Of a DNA stretch of 46,081 nt, positions 22,961 to 30,287 are shown in pieces (the first letter of the stretch is position 1; every line of letters begins with the position of its first letter). The position numbers and the translations under genes were made by a program. This DNA is from an uncultured Faecalibacterium sp. GTDB taxonomy: Bacteria > Bacillota > Clostridia > Oscillospirales > Ruminococcaceae. Under the pieces are notes generated by a model that searched no databases, was not told the origin of the DNA, and saw only the letters and a list, made by a program, of their open reading frames with translations. Where the stretch lies: positions 1-46,081 of the forward strand of contig CAKSWU010000016.1 of assembly GCA_934513205.1 (NCBI GenBank). Direction: 5' to 3'.

Positions 22961-23166
22961 TTCGCGTTTGTGGAGCGAAGCGGAACAATGAAAGCCCCAG
23001 TGGGGCTTTCAAGCGACCGAACGGTCCTGCGGCAGCAAGATGGAGGGGCCTCGCCCCGACAAGTTCGCGTTTGTGGAGCGAAGCGGAACAATGAAAGCCC
23101 CAGTGGGGCTTTTAAGCGACCGAACGGTCTTGCGGCAGCAAGATGGAGGGGCTTTGCCCCGACAAG
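22961..23166. repeat. two tandem copies of a 103-bp three-hairpin repeat
   Basis: Copy 1 is 22961-23063 and copy 2 is 23064-23166. They differ at four bases, all C to T. Each copy can fold GAAAGCCCC-AGT-GGGGCTTTC, GACCG-AA-CGGTC and GGGGC-loop-GCCCC. One change makes a G:U pair, two fall in the last hairpin's loop and one lies just outside a stem. A partial third start (TTCCAGTTTG) follows at 23167 and a similar string (AATTCCAGTTTG) stands before the 22771 gene at 22742. An open frame crosses the repeat but it has no ribosome binding site. Confidence 0.85.
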
Positions 23167-23224
23167 TTCCAGTTTGCCGGGCAGACAGGCATCTGAAAAA
23201 CCATACAAAAACGAGGGAATAGCC

Positions 23225-23992
23225 ATGGTACTTTATTTTACAGGAACCGGCAACAGCCGGTATCTGGCACGGCGCATTGCCGAAGGATTGGAGATGCCGC
23301 TTTACGACCTGAACGCTTGTATCAAGGCAGGGGATACTGCCCCGGTGCAGACTGGGCGTGACGTGGTGCTGGTGACGCCTACCTACGCATGGCGCATCCC
23401 CCGGGTGGTGTCGGAGTGGCTGGGCAAGACCGCGCTGACCGGGGCAGAGCGTATCTGGTTTGTGATGGACTGCGGCAGCGAAATCGGCAATGCGGCAGGC
23501 TATAACCGGCAGCTTGCGGCGCAAAAGCAGCTGCAGTATATGGGCACAGCCCAGATCATTATGCCGGAAAACTACATTGCCATGTTCAATGCGCCCCGGA
23601 AGGAGCAGGCACGGAGCATTGTGGAGCAGGCAGAGCCTGCGCTTCAGAAGGTGCTGGCGCAGCTCAAGGCCGGGCAGGAATTTCCTCCGCCGAGAGAGAA
23701 CCTCTACGACCGCTTTATGAGCGGCCCGGTGAACCCGGTGTTCTATCGCTTCTTTGTAAAAGCCGATGCCTTCCGGGCAACGGATGCCTGCATCGGCTGC
23801 GGTAAGTGCGTGGAGCTGTGCCCCCTGAACAACATCCGGCTGGAAAACGGCAAGCCGGTCTGGGGCAAAAACTGCACCCACTGCATGGCGTGCATCTGCT
23901 ACTGCCCCAAAGAGGCCATCGAGTACGGCAAAAAGAGCAAAGGCAAGCCCCGGTATCACTTTGAAGCACTGGAAAAGAAGCAGGACGTATGA
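23225..23992 (+). CDS. EFR1-type protein: flavodoxin-like domain plus two [4Fe-4S] clusters
   Basis: 255-residue cytoplasmic electron carrier. Residues 1-150 are flavodoxin-like: MVLYFTGTGNSRYLAR is the FMN phosphate loop (T-G-T-G-N-S) and VLVTPTYAWRIPRVV a later FMN contact. Near the end two ferredoxin motifs CIGCGKCVELCP and CTHCMACICYCP each bind a 4Fe-4S cluster. It would pass electrons between low-potential donors and an unknown partner. The ATG at 23225 is the first start after the repeat; the longer open frame through the repeat is not a plausible protein start. Confidence 0.9.
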   Translation: MVLYFTGTGNSRYLARRIAEGLEMPLYDLNACIKAGDTAPVQTGRDVVLVTPTYAWRIPRVVSEWLGKTALTGAERIWFVMDCGSEIGNAAGYNRQLAAQKQLQYMGTAQIIMPENYIAMFNAPRKEQARSIVEQAEPALQKVLAQLKAGQEFPPPRENLYDRFMSGPVNPVFYRFFVKADAFRATDACIGCGKCVELCPLNNIRLENGKPVWGKNCTHCMACICYCPKEAIEYGKKSKGKPRYHFEALEKKQDV

Positions 23993-24026
23993 AGAAAAAA
24001 GGAAAAACGATGATGGTAAAAAGTAG

Positions 24027-24653
24027 ATGAAGTATTTATACTTACATGGATTAGGACAAAAACCAGACAGTTGGAATAGAGTAATAAAAGAAACGACGGT
24101 TTCGGACAGAAGCGTCAGCTTGAGTCTGGCAGAGATGCTGGAAGGAAAAGCGGCCACCTATGGGGAGCTGTATACTGCATTCTCAGAAGAGTGCAACAAG
24201 GAAAATGACGAAATCGTCTTATGTGGGCTCTCTTTGGGTGCTGTTTTGGCACTTAATTATGCAATAGACCATCCGGATAAAGTAAAGGCGCTTGTGTTAA
24301 TTGCGGCACAATACAAAATGCCTAAAAAATTATTGAAATTCCAGAATATGCTGTTCCGCTTTATGCCAAATGCAACATTCAAGCAATTTGAATTCAAAAA
24401 AGCAGATGTGATCAGTTTGTGCGGCACGATGGCAGAATTGGATTTCAGAGATTCATTGTGTAAGGTGTCTTGCCCTGTATTGATCGTTTGTGGCGAAAAA
24501 GACAATGCAAATAAAAAAGCCTCAAAGGAACTTGCAAGTTATTTGAGCAATTCCTGCTACCGTGAACTTTTGAAAACAGGTCATGAAGCAAACATAGAAG
24601 CTCCGGAGGGATTAGCGGCAGTGTTACAGAGATTTTATGACGATATTGAATAA
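24027..24653 (+). CDS. alpha/beta-fold hydrolase
   Basis: 208 residues. YLYLHGLGQKPDSW gives the H-G oxyanion loop. The nucleophile elbow is CGLSLGAVLALNY (G-L-S-L-G). The acid is the aspartate in VCGEKDNAN, and the base is the histidine in KTGHEANIEAPEGL, so the triad is complete. It starts at ATG, with weak ribosome binding (the region before it is A-rich). The base composition is lower in GC than the flanking genes, which suggests acquisition. The substrate is not known: an esterase, thioesterase or peptidase-type activity are all possible. Confidence 0.82.
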   Translation: MKYLYLHGLGQKPDSWNRVIKETTVSDRSVSLSLAEMLEGKAATYGELYTAFSEECNKENDEIVLCGLSLGAVLALNYAIDHPDKVKALVLIAAQYKMPKKLLKFQNMLFRFMPNATFKQFEFKKADVISLCGTMAELDFRDSLCKVSCPVLIVCGEKDNANKKASKELASYLSNSCYRELLKTGHEANIEAPEGLAAVLQRFYDDIE

Positions 24654-24816
24654 ATCTGATTTATCAAAAGAAAGACGAGGACTGTCAAGCAAACTCGAAG
24701 AACAGGCAGCGCAGGCGATTGCTTGGAAAGCACCTGCGGTACACGAATCGGCGCGGTGATGGCGGCGGTCAATGGGCTGACGAAAAGGCAGATTTGTCTT
24801 TGAAAGAATAAACCTA

Positions 24817-24845
24817 TTAACATGGTGCGAAGATGGGTTTATACT
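24817..24845 (+). promoter_or_regulatory. promoter of the cyclase-ybaK operon
   Basis: TTAACA, 17 bases, TATACT. The predicted leader before the cyclase gene is about 180 bases and holds a 26-codon reading frame. The rest of the 24654-25031 interval shows no gene that I can support. Confidence 0.65.
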
Positions 24846-24876
24846 ATCCCCAACACAAGGAAGGGAGCGCAGACAG

Positions 24877-24957
24877 ATGAAATATACAGCAGATGCCCGG
24901 CACAGGCTGCCCGGGCGAATGCGCTGCTCCCAGACAAATTCCCGGCAGACAGACTGA
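24877..24957 (+). CDS. possible 26-residue leader peptide
   Basis: A short frame (MKYTADARHRLPGRMRCSQT, then NSRQTD) starts at ATG after AAGGAAGGGAGCG and ends 74 bases before the cyclase start. It has five arginines and no hydrophobic stretch. It could be a regulatory upstream reading frame, or chance. There is no clear attenuator hairpin with T run between it and the cyclase gene. Confidence 0.3.
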   Translation: MKYTADARHRLPGRMRCSQTNSRQTD

Positions 24958-25031
24958 GAAAAAACAGGAAGATGCCGTTGTCTGGGAGAAGTGCCCGAAC
25001 ATACATCGTCACAATAAAAGGAGAACCGACA

Positions 25032-25790
25032 ATGGCTGATTATAAACTGTGGAACGCACTGAAGGATGCTAAAAAATATCGCTGGGTGGAACTTTCTCAC
25101 TCGCTGAACAACGAAAGCCCCTACTGGTCCGGCATCCCGGAAGGCTCTGTGGAGCTGGCAAAGACCGTGTGGGACTGGGGCAAGCCGGAACTGGAATGCC
25201 TGATCCAGACCTTCAAATTCCCCGGACAGTTCGGTACCCATATCGACTTCCCGGGTCACTTCATCAAGGGCAAAGCGCTGTCCGAAAAGTATGATGTGAA
25301 CGACCTGATCTTCCCGCTGGTGGTCATTGATATTTCTGAGCAGGCCAAGAAAGACCCCCGCTACGCTGTGACGGTGGAGGACATCAAGGCCTATGAAGCA
25401 AAGTACGGTCCTATCCCGGATGGTGCGCTGGTGGCTCTGCGCAGCGACTGGTACAAGAAGTGGCCGGATATGGATGCGCTGTCCGGCATCGACGCAGAGG
25501 GCAAAGAAAATGCCCCCGGCTGGTCGCTGGAAGCATTGGAGTATATCTACAAGGTGCGCAACGCCGCCGCCAACGGCCACGAAACGCTGGATACCGATTC
25601 CTCTGCGGTGGCGGAGGAAAAGGGCGACCTTGCCTGCGAGCGCTATGTTCTGGACAACGACAAGCTGCAGGTGGAGGTGCTTGCAAATCTGGATAAAGTT
25701 CAGCCTGCCGGTGCGGTGGTCATCGTTTCTTATCCCCGCATTGAAGGTGCAACTGGTCTGCCTGCACGGGTCTGGGCCATTACCGAATAA
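25032..25790 (+). CDS. cyclase-family metal-dependent hydrolase (kynurenine formamidase-like)
   Basis: 252-residue cytoplasmic enzyme. The family metal motif H-x-D-x-P-x-H is present as GTHIDFPGHF, H70/D72/H76. The opening WVELSHSLNNESPYW is the conserved start of the fold. The family hydrolyses formamides, isatin and related amides or lactones with Mn2+ or Zn2+. The exact substrate is unknown and no tryptophan-degradation gene is nearby. The ATG at 25032 follows AAAAGGAG; longer readings are not supported. It is followed after 18 bases by the YbaK-like gene. Confidence 0.88.
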   Translation: MADYKLWNALKDAKKYRWVELSHSLNNESPYWSGIPEGSVELAKTVWDWGKPELECLIQTFKFPGQFGTHIDFPGHFIKGKALSEKYDVNDLIFPLVVIDISEQAKKDPRYAVTVEDIKAYEAKYGPIPDGALVALRSDWYKKWPDMDALSGIDAEGKENAPGWSLEALEYIYKVRNAAANGHETLDTDSSAVAEEKGDLACERYVLDNDKLQVEVLANLDKVQPAGAVVIVSYPRIEGATGLPARVWAITE

Positions 25791-25808
25791 GAGCGGAGAA
25801 GTGGGAAA

Positions 25809-26285
25809 ATGTCCTTTGAAAAAGCAAAAGCAGACCTGGAGGAAAAAGGTCTGGGAGACCATGTCATTGTGCTGAATGAGTCCTCAGCTACGGTGGCAGA
25901 AGCAGCCCACGCATTGGGCGTGGAGCCTGCCAGCATCGCCAAAACGCTGTCGGTTCTGCAGGGCGAAAAGCCGGTGCTCATCGTCACCGAGGGTACGGCA
26001 AAGCTGGATAATCACAAGTACAAGAGCCTGTTCCACATCAAGGCCAAAATGATCCCCTACGATGAGGTGGAAGCCTATGTGGGGCATGCGCCCGGCGGTG
26101 TGTGCCCCTTTGGAGTGAACGAGGGCGTGGCGGTCTATCTGGACGAGAGCCTGTGCAAGTTCGACACCGTCTACCCGGCGGCGGGCAACGGCCACACCGC
26201 CGTCAAGCTGACCTTGCAGGAGCTGGAAGCAGCCGCCGGAGCCGAGGGCTGGGTGGATGTCTGCAAGGAGCCGGAAGGCGAATAA
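25809..26285 (+). CDS. YbaK/EbsC-type aminoacyl-tRNA deacylase
   Basis: 158 residues, single editing domain related to the insertion domain of prolyl-tRNA synthetase. It hydrolyses mischarged aminoacyl-tRNA (typically Cys- or Ala-tRNA-Pro). Visible motifs are AAHALGVEPASIAKTLSV with the key lysine, VTEGTAKLDNHKYK and VGHAPGGVCPFG (the G-G-V-C/S-P-F/L loop), ending in YPAAGNGHTAVKLTLQEL. It shares the transcript with the cyclase gene and ends at the terminator at 26305. Confidence 0.9.
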   Translation: MSFEKAKADLEEKGLGDHVIVLNESSATVAEAAHALGVEPASIAKTLSVLQGEKPVLIVTEGTAKLDNHKYKSLFHIKAKMIPYDEVEAYVGHAPGGVCPFGVNEGVAVYLDESLCKFDTVYPAAGNGHTAVKLTLQELEAAAGAEGWVDVCKEPEGE

Positions 26286-26304
26286 GGCATCATATAATAA
26301 ACGC

Positions 26305-26352
26305 AAAGGGAGTTCTGCCCGGACCTTCGTCCGTGACAGAGCTCCCTTTTTT
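26305..26352 (+). terminator. terminator after the YbaK-like gene
   Basis: AAAGGGAGTTCTG pairs with CAGAGCTCCCTTT with one mismatch, followed by TTT. The next 210 bases up to the IS remnant hold nothing that I recognise. Confidence 0.82.
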
Positions 26353-26566
26353 GCTTCATAAACCTCAGCGCGGAGTGGGTGGTGTTTGCCGGGCAGCAGG
26401 AAAAAAGACGTTCAGCAAGCTGCCTGCTGCCACGCTCATCGGAGCAAAAACCACACGCCCGGCAGAATCGCAAGGAAGATCAGATTGGACGGGGGATAGA
26501 ACAAAGAAACTGGCTGTCACCTTAACAACAACATTCCTCCGCAGCGGGTGTTAATCCGGCATACGC

Positions 26567-26995
26567 TCAGCAAAATAGATGGACAACTGCGCATGGATGC
26601 GGCTCCAGTTCGCCGAAACTGGTTCGCAGATTTTTGCTGCTGTGGCCGTTCCGACTGTTGTCCGTAGATTTGTTCTTGTAGTCGTATTTGCTGTAACCAG
26701 GATCCTCATCCAGTTCAGCCTCCAGACCATTCTCCATTTTCAATCGGTTGATCTCATATGCTTGCTCTGCTACAATATCTCTTGGCTGAGCGTCCTTCCG
26801 TGGTCTGCCTTTTGGACGCAGCTTGATACCTGCCGCCAGCTTTTGTTGCTGCCGATTGAACCGAAACATCCAGTTTCTGATACACTCTTTGTCTACATCA
26901 AGCATTGGGGAGATTTCCCGATTTGTTTTACCTGCTCGTTTCAATTCTAAAATTTCTTTTCCGTGTTCGTCGATCTTTACATATTTTCTGGACAT
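26567..26995 (-). pseudogene. hybrid transposase ORF: IS3-type OrfA joined to an IS256-type fragment
   Basis: Residues 1-89 (MSRKYVKIDEHGKEILELKR, NREISPMLDVDKECIRNWMF, AYEINRLKMEN) are the helix-turn-helix OrfA protein of an IS3-family element. From residue 90 the reading turns to GLEAELDEDPGYSKYDYKNK and TDNSRNGHSSKNLRTSFGEL, the conserved N-terminal region of IS256-family (mutator-type) transposases. The joint is near 26728, after ATGGAGAAT. The last 14 residues fit neither family. The catalytic OrfB of IS3 and the DDE domain of IS256 are absent, so both elements are dead here. The frame stays open through both joints. Confidence 0.82.
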
Positions 26996-27002
26996 AACAA
27001 AA

Positions 27003-27075
27003 CCTCCTCGTGTAGTTCTATTATCCTACACGGGGAGGCTTCTTGTCTATTGTCTACTTTTTACGGACCTGTTCA
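27003..27075 (-). mobile_element. IS3-type left end with hairpin over the transposase ribosome binding site
   Basis: On the minus strand the presumed terminal inverted repeat starts TGAACAGGTCCGTAAAAAGT (27075 downward). Downstream, CCTCCCCGTGTAG (27026-27038) pairs with CTACACGAGGAGG (27003-27015), so the AGGAGG ribosome binding site of OrfA is in the stem. Such structures limit transposase made from read-through transcripts. The other end of the element was not found. Confidence 0.6.
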
Positions 27076-27117
27076 CAAGGCAATACGGCGGATCGTCTCT
27101 TTTTGGGATTCAGAAGG

Positions 27118-28617
27118 TCACTGTACGCTTGAAAGAAAACGCGCAAAGCCTGCGCGGCCTGCCTCGTCCAGCTTGTAGACACCGGCATCTGCCAGCACCT
27201 GAGCGAACACCTGACCCACTTCATCCTGCAGGATGAGGTGAACGGTGTCGGCATTCAGCTCCGGGTGGCGGGCCATGATCTCCTCGGCCCACTCGGCGTG
27301 CTTCTGCAGGGCTTCGGGGTATTCTGCGGTGGGCTGATGTGCCACAAGCGCATCGGCAAGGTCGAACAGTTCCTGCTTCAGGCGGCTGGGCAGCACGGCA
27401 AGACCCATGACCTCGATCAGACCAATGTTCTCTTTTTTGATATGGTGCAGCTTGGCGTGGGGGTGGTACACACCCAGCGGATGCTCCGGGGTGGTGATGT
27501 TGTTGCGCAGCACCAGATCCAGCTGGTACTTTCCGTCCCGCATCCGGGCAATGGGGGTGATGGTGTTGTGGGGCTCGCCGTCGGTCTCGGCAAAGATAAA
27601 GCAGCTCTCATCGGTGTAGCCGCGCCATGCCGTCAGGATCTTGTCCGCCAGCTCCACAAGGCGTGCGTCGTCCTCACAGGTCAGACGGATGCAGCTCATG
27701 GGCCAGTGCACGATGCCGGCCTCCACATCCTCAAAGCCGGGGAACACCCAAGACTTTTCAATGGGTGCCTTGGCCATGGCAAACTCATAGTGGCCGCCCT
27801 GGAAGTGGTCATGGCTCAGGATGCTGCCGCCCACGATGGGCAGGTCAGCGTTGCTGCCGACAAAGTAGTGGGGGAACAGACCCACAAAATCCAGCAGTTT
27901 GCGGAAGGTGGCCCGCTCGATCTTCATGGGGGTGTGCTGGTTGTTGAACACGATGCAGTGCTCGTTGTAGTAGACATAGGGGCTGTACTGCAGATTCCAT
28001 GCGCTGTCGTTGATGGTCAGCGGAATGATGCGGTGATTCTCACGCGCAGGATGGTTCATGCGGCCTGCGTAGCCCTCGTTCTCCACGCACAGCTGGCACT
28101 TGGGATACGCGCTCTGGGGCGCAAGCTTTGCGGCAGCGATGGCCTTGGGGTCCTTTTCCGGCTTGGACAGGTTGATGGTAATGTCCAGGTCGCCATACTC
28201 GGTCTTGGTGACCCACTTCAGGTCGCGCTTGATGCGGTAGCGGCGGATGTAGTCGGTGTCCTGACTGAACTTGTAGAACCAGTCGGTGGCAGCCTGCGGA
28301 CCCTCGTTCTCGTACCGCTCTTCAAAGTTGGCACGTACGATGCTGGGGCGCGGGGTCAGCACGCCCATCAGCTTGGTGTCAAACAGGTCGCGAGCGGTGG
28401 AGTTATTGTCGCACACGCCGCGGGCAACGGCATCGTCCACCAGAGCCTTGAGGATGCTTTCCAGATCGGTGTAGCACACCTCACCCTCCGGGGCGGTAAA
28501 GTCGTCCAGCTGCATGGTCATCAGCAGTTGGTTGCGGATATAGATCTCGTCATCGGGCAAAATCAGCCCCGTGTCCAGCCCGTAGTTCACGAGCTGCTGG
28601 ATAGCAGTAGAGATCAC
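27118..28617 (-). CDS. galT: galactose-1-phosphate uridylyltransferase (GalT family 2)
   Basis: 499-residue Leloir-pathway enzyme that exchanges UDP between UDP-glucose and galactose-1-phosphate. The length and MISTAIQQLVNYGLDTGLIL start are those of the long Firmicute form, not of the 350-residue enterobacterial form. Nucleotide-binding and catalytic region: SILSHDHFQGGHYEFAM, with H269-D270-H271. Other conserved parts are CQLCVENEGYAGRMNHPA and YSPYVYYNEHCIVF. The start codon overlaps the galK stop in ATGA, so the two are coupled. The stop lies about 45 bases from the IS3 end, and no T-rich terminator separates them, so the IS remnant may have replaced it. Confidence 0.95.
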   Translation of the reverse strand: MISTAIQQLVNYGLDTGLILPDDEIYIRNQLLMTMQLDDFTAPEGEVCYTDLESILKALVDDAVARGVCDNNSTARDLFDTKLMGVLTPRPSIVRANFEERYENEGPQAATDWFYKFSQDTDYIRRYRIKRDLKWVTKTEYGDLDITINLSKPEKDPKAIAAAKLAPQSAYPKCQLCVENEGYAGRMNHPARENHRIIPLTINDSAWNLQYSPYVYYNEHCIVFNNQHTPMKIERATFRKLLDFVGLFPHYFVGSNADLPIVGGSILSHDHFQGGHYEFAMAKAPIEKSWVFPGFEDVEAGIVHWPMSCIRLTCEDDARLVELADKILTAWRGYTDESCFIFAETDGEPHNTITPIARMRDGKYQLDLVLRNNITTPEHPLGVYHPHAKLHHIKKENIGLIEVMGLAVLPSRLKQELFDLADALVAHQPTAEYPEALQKHAEWAEEIMARHPELNADTVHLILQDEVGQVFAQVLADAGVYKLDEAGRAGFARFLSSVQ

Positions 28618-29900
28618 AGCACAGCACCTCCCTCCGGACGGATGTTCAGCACATGGCAGCGGCCTGCGCCGAGGATCTTTTCCATGTTGGCCTTGAAGTC
28701 TGCCAGCAGCTCCACCGGCACAAAGGCCTGCACGGTGCCGGCAAAGCCGCCGCCGTGGACGCGCACAGCGCCCTTGCCGCCCAGATAGTGCTTGGCAGCA
28801 GCGATGGTCACAGCCACCTCCTGATGCTCCTTATAGCCTGCGGGGATGACGTTCTGCAGGTACTCCCAGCTGCTGTCGCCGGAGGCAGTCACCAGCTGCA
28901 GGAAGGCGTCAAAGCTGCCCTCGCGCAGGGCAGCCACCTGCTGCGGCACCCGGTCGTTGTCCGCATAGAAGTGGAAGGCACGCAGCACCGCGCGGTCGCC
29001 GCACTGCTTGCGGCAGGCCGGGATGTTTGCAAGGAAGGTGTCAAACGGCACCTCCCGCAGCACCTCGCCGCCGCATACAGCAGCCACGGCGCGGCAGTCT
29101 GCGGGGATGGCGGCGTACTCGTCGGTCAGGTCGGCATGGTCGGCACCGGAATCCAGAATGCAAAGCGCCAGACCGGCCTTGGAAAAGTCCACCTGCACCG
29201 GCTCCACATCGGGGTGGGCGGGGTCGGCAAAGTCGATGGTGATGATGTTGCCCACACTGGAAGCCATCTGATCCATCAGACCGCAGGGCTTGCCAAAGTA
29301 GACGTTCTCGGCCCACTGACCGATCTGCGCGATCTCGATGGGGGAGACCTTTTCGGTCATAAAGCAGTCGTTCAGGATGACACCGACCAGAACCTCAAAG
29401 GCCGCAGAGGAAGAAACGCCGCTGCCCTTGGGCACGTTGGAAGCAATGTACACGTCCAGACCGGACAGGGCTGCACCCCGCTGACGGAACGCTTCGCACT
29501 CGCCGCGCAGCAGGGACATGGTGGTGTTCTCTTCCTCCTTGCGGGCAGTCAGGTCGTCAAGGTCGATGACGCACAGGTCGTAGCCTTCGCTCTGGACCCG
29601 CAGCTGGTTCAGGTTGTTGGGAGCGGCAGCGGCGATCATGTCGATGTTCACGCTGCCTGCCAGCACACGGCCATGCTGGTGGTCGGTGTGGTTGCCGCCG
29701 ATCTCGGTGCGGCCGGGGGCACTGTACAGACCAGCCTCGGCGTGAGCGCCGAAGGTGGCTTCCAGACCATTCAGCACAGCTTCATAACGGGCAGCCTGCG
29801 CGGGGGCCTCATCGGGGGTGCAGCAGTACAGTGCTGCCAGACGGGCCGTATGGGTGCCGCCGGAAAGTTCCTGCTTCCAGGTGGAAATGGACTTCATCAT
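28614..29900 (-). CDS. galK: galactokinase
   Basis: 428-residue GHMP kinase that phosphorylates galactose at C1 with ATP. The galactokinase signature is GRTEIGGNHTDHQHG. The ATP loop is PKGSGVSSSAAFEVLVG. The third motif is VHGGGFAGTVQAFVP. Length is slightly above the usual 390 because of a 30-residue N-terminal extension. The start (ATG-ATG at 29900/29897) follows GGAGGAAATTTCC; either may be used. It is the first gene of a two-gene galK-galT unit and would take galactose made by the GH2 and GH36 enzymes encoded at 14475-19826. Confidence 0.95.
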   Translation of the reverse strand: MMKSISTWKQELSGGTHTARLAALYCCTPDEAPAQAARYEAVLNGLEATFGAHAEAGLYSAPGRTEIGGNHTDHQHGRVLAGSVNIDMIAAAAPNNLNQLRVQSEGYDLCVIDLDDLTARKEEENTTMSLLRGECEAFRQRGAALSGLDVYIASNVPKGSGVSSSAAFEVLVGVILNDCFMTEKVSPIEIAQIGQWAENVYFGKPCGLMDQMASSVGNIITIDFADPAHPDVEPVQVDFSKAGLALCILDSGADHADLTDEYAAIPADCRAVAAVCGGEVLREVPFDTFLANIPACRKQCGDRAVLRAFHFYADNDRVPQQVAALREGSFDAFLQLVTASGDSSWEYLQNVIPAGYKEHQEVAVTIAAAKHYLGGKGAVRVHGGGFAGTVQAFVPVELLADFKANMEKILGAGRCHVLNIRPEGGAVL

Positions 29901-29976
29901 GGAAATTTCCTCCTACTTTTATGATCGGGAATGCGTGCACGGCTGCTCACAGAGTACAGCCGCCGTAGTTATCTCT

Positions 29977-30005
29977 ATAATAGTAAAAGCTGACACAAAA
30001 AACCA
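29977..30005 (-). promoter_or_regulatory. candidate promoter of galKT
   Basis: On the minus strand TGGTTT, 17 bases, TATTAT. The -35 box is weak, so activation may be needed. CATTT-GAATG-AAATG (30019-30033) is a small dyad just upstream. The rest of 29901-30187 is AT-rich and shows no gene. Confidence 0.4.
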
Positions 30006-30187
30006 TGTGTTATTGTTGCATTTGAATGAAATGTTGCGAAAATCACGACCTTGCTGCTGCAGCCATTCGCAGAACAAATAAAATAAAAAAATCATCAACA
30101 ACAAAAAATGCTTGGTGTAAGTGCACAAAAACTCCGATTTTTGAACGCTCCGCCCAAAAAACACCGCATGGAAAATTGCACTTTGCA

Positions 30188-30282
30188 CAAAAAACAAAGC
30201 ACCGCAGCCCGGGAGGACCTCGCCGGGCGCGGCGCTCTGGAAGCGGTGCAGAAGAAAGGGGGAAGGGCGGCTGCCCTTCCCC
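30188..30282 (-). terminator. double hairpin terminator of the xpaC-like gene
   Basis: On the minus strand a tight hairpin GGGGAAGGGC-AGCC-GCCCTTCCCC (30259-30282) starts six bases after the stop codon. A second stem GCACCGC/GCGGTGC (30199-30249), with a folded GC-rich loop, ends in TTTGTTTTTTG. Confidence 0.65.
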
Positions 30283-30287
30283 TGCGG

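Noticed and set aside
22961..23166. CRISPR-like repeat
   Set aside because: Only two units of 103 bases without spacers, no leader and no cas genes in the window.
22934..23224. Upstream extension of the EFR1-type protein through the 103-bp repeats
   Set aside because: The extension translates a nucleic-acid repeat, lacks a ribosome binding site, and the flavodoxin fold begins exactly at the ATG at 23225.
24640..24765. Short frame starting MTILNKSDLSKERRGLSS after the alpha/beta hydrolase
   Set aside because: It overlaps the end of that gene, ends early and matches no family I know; it may be a remnant but cannot be supported.
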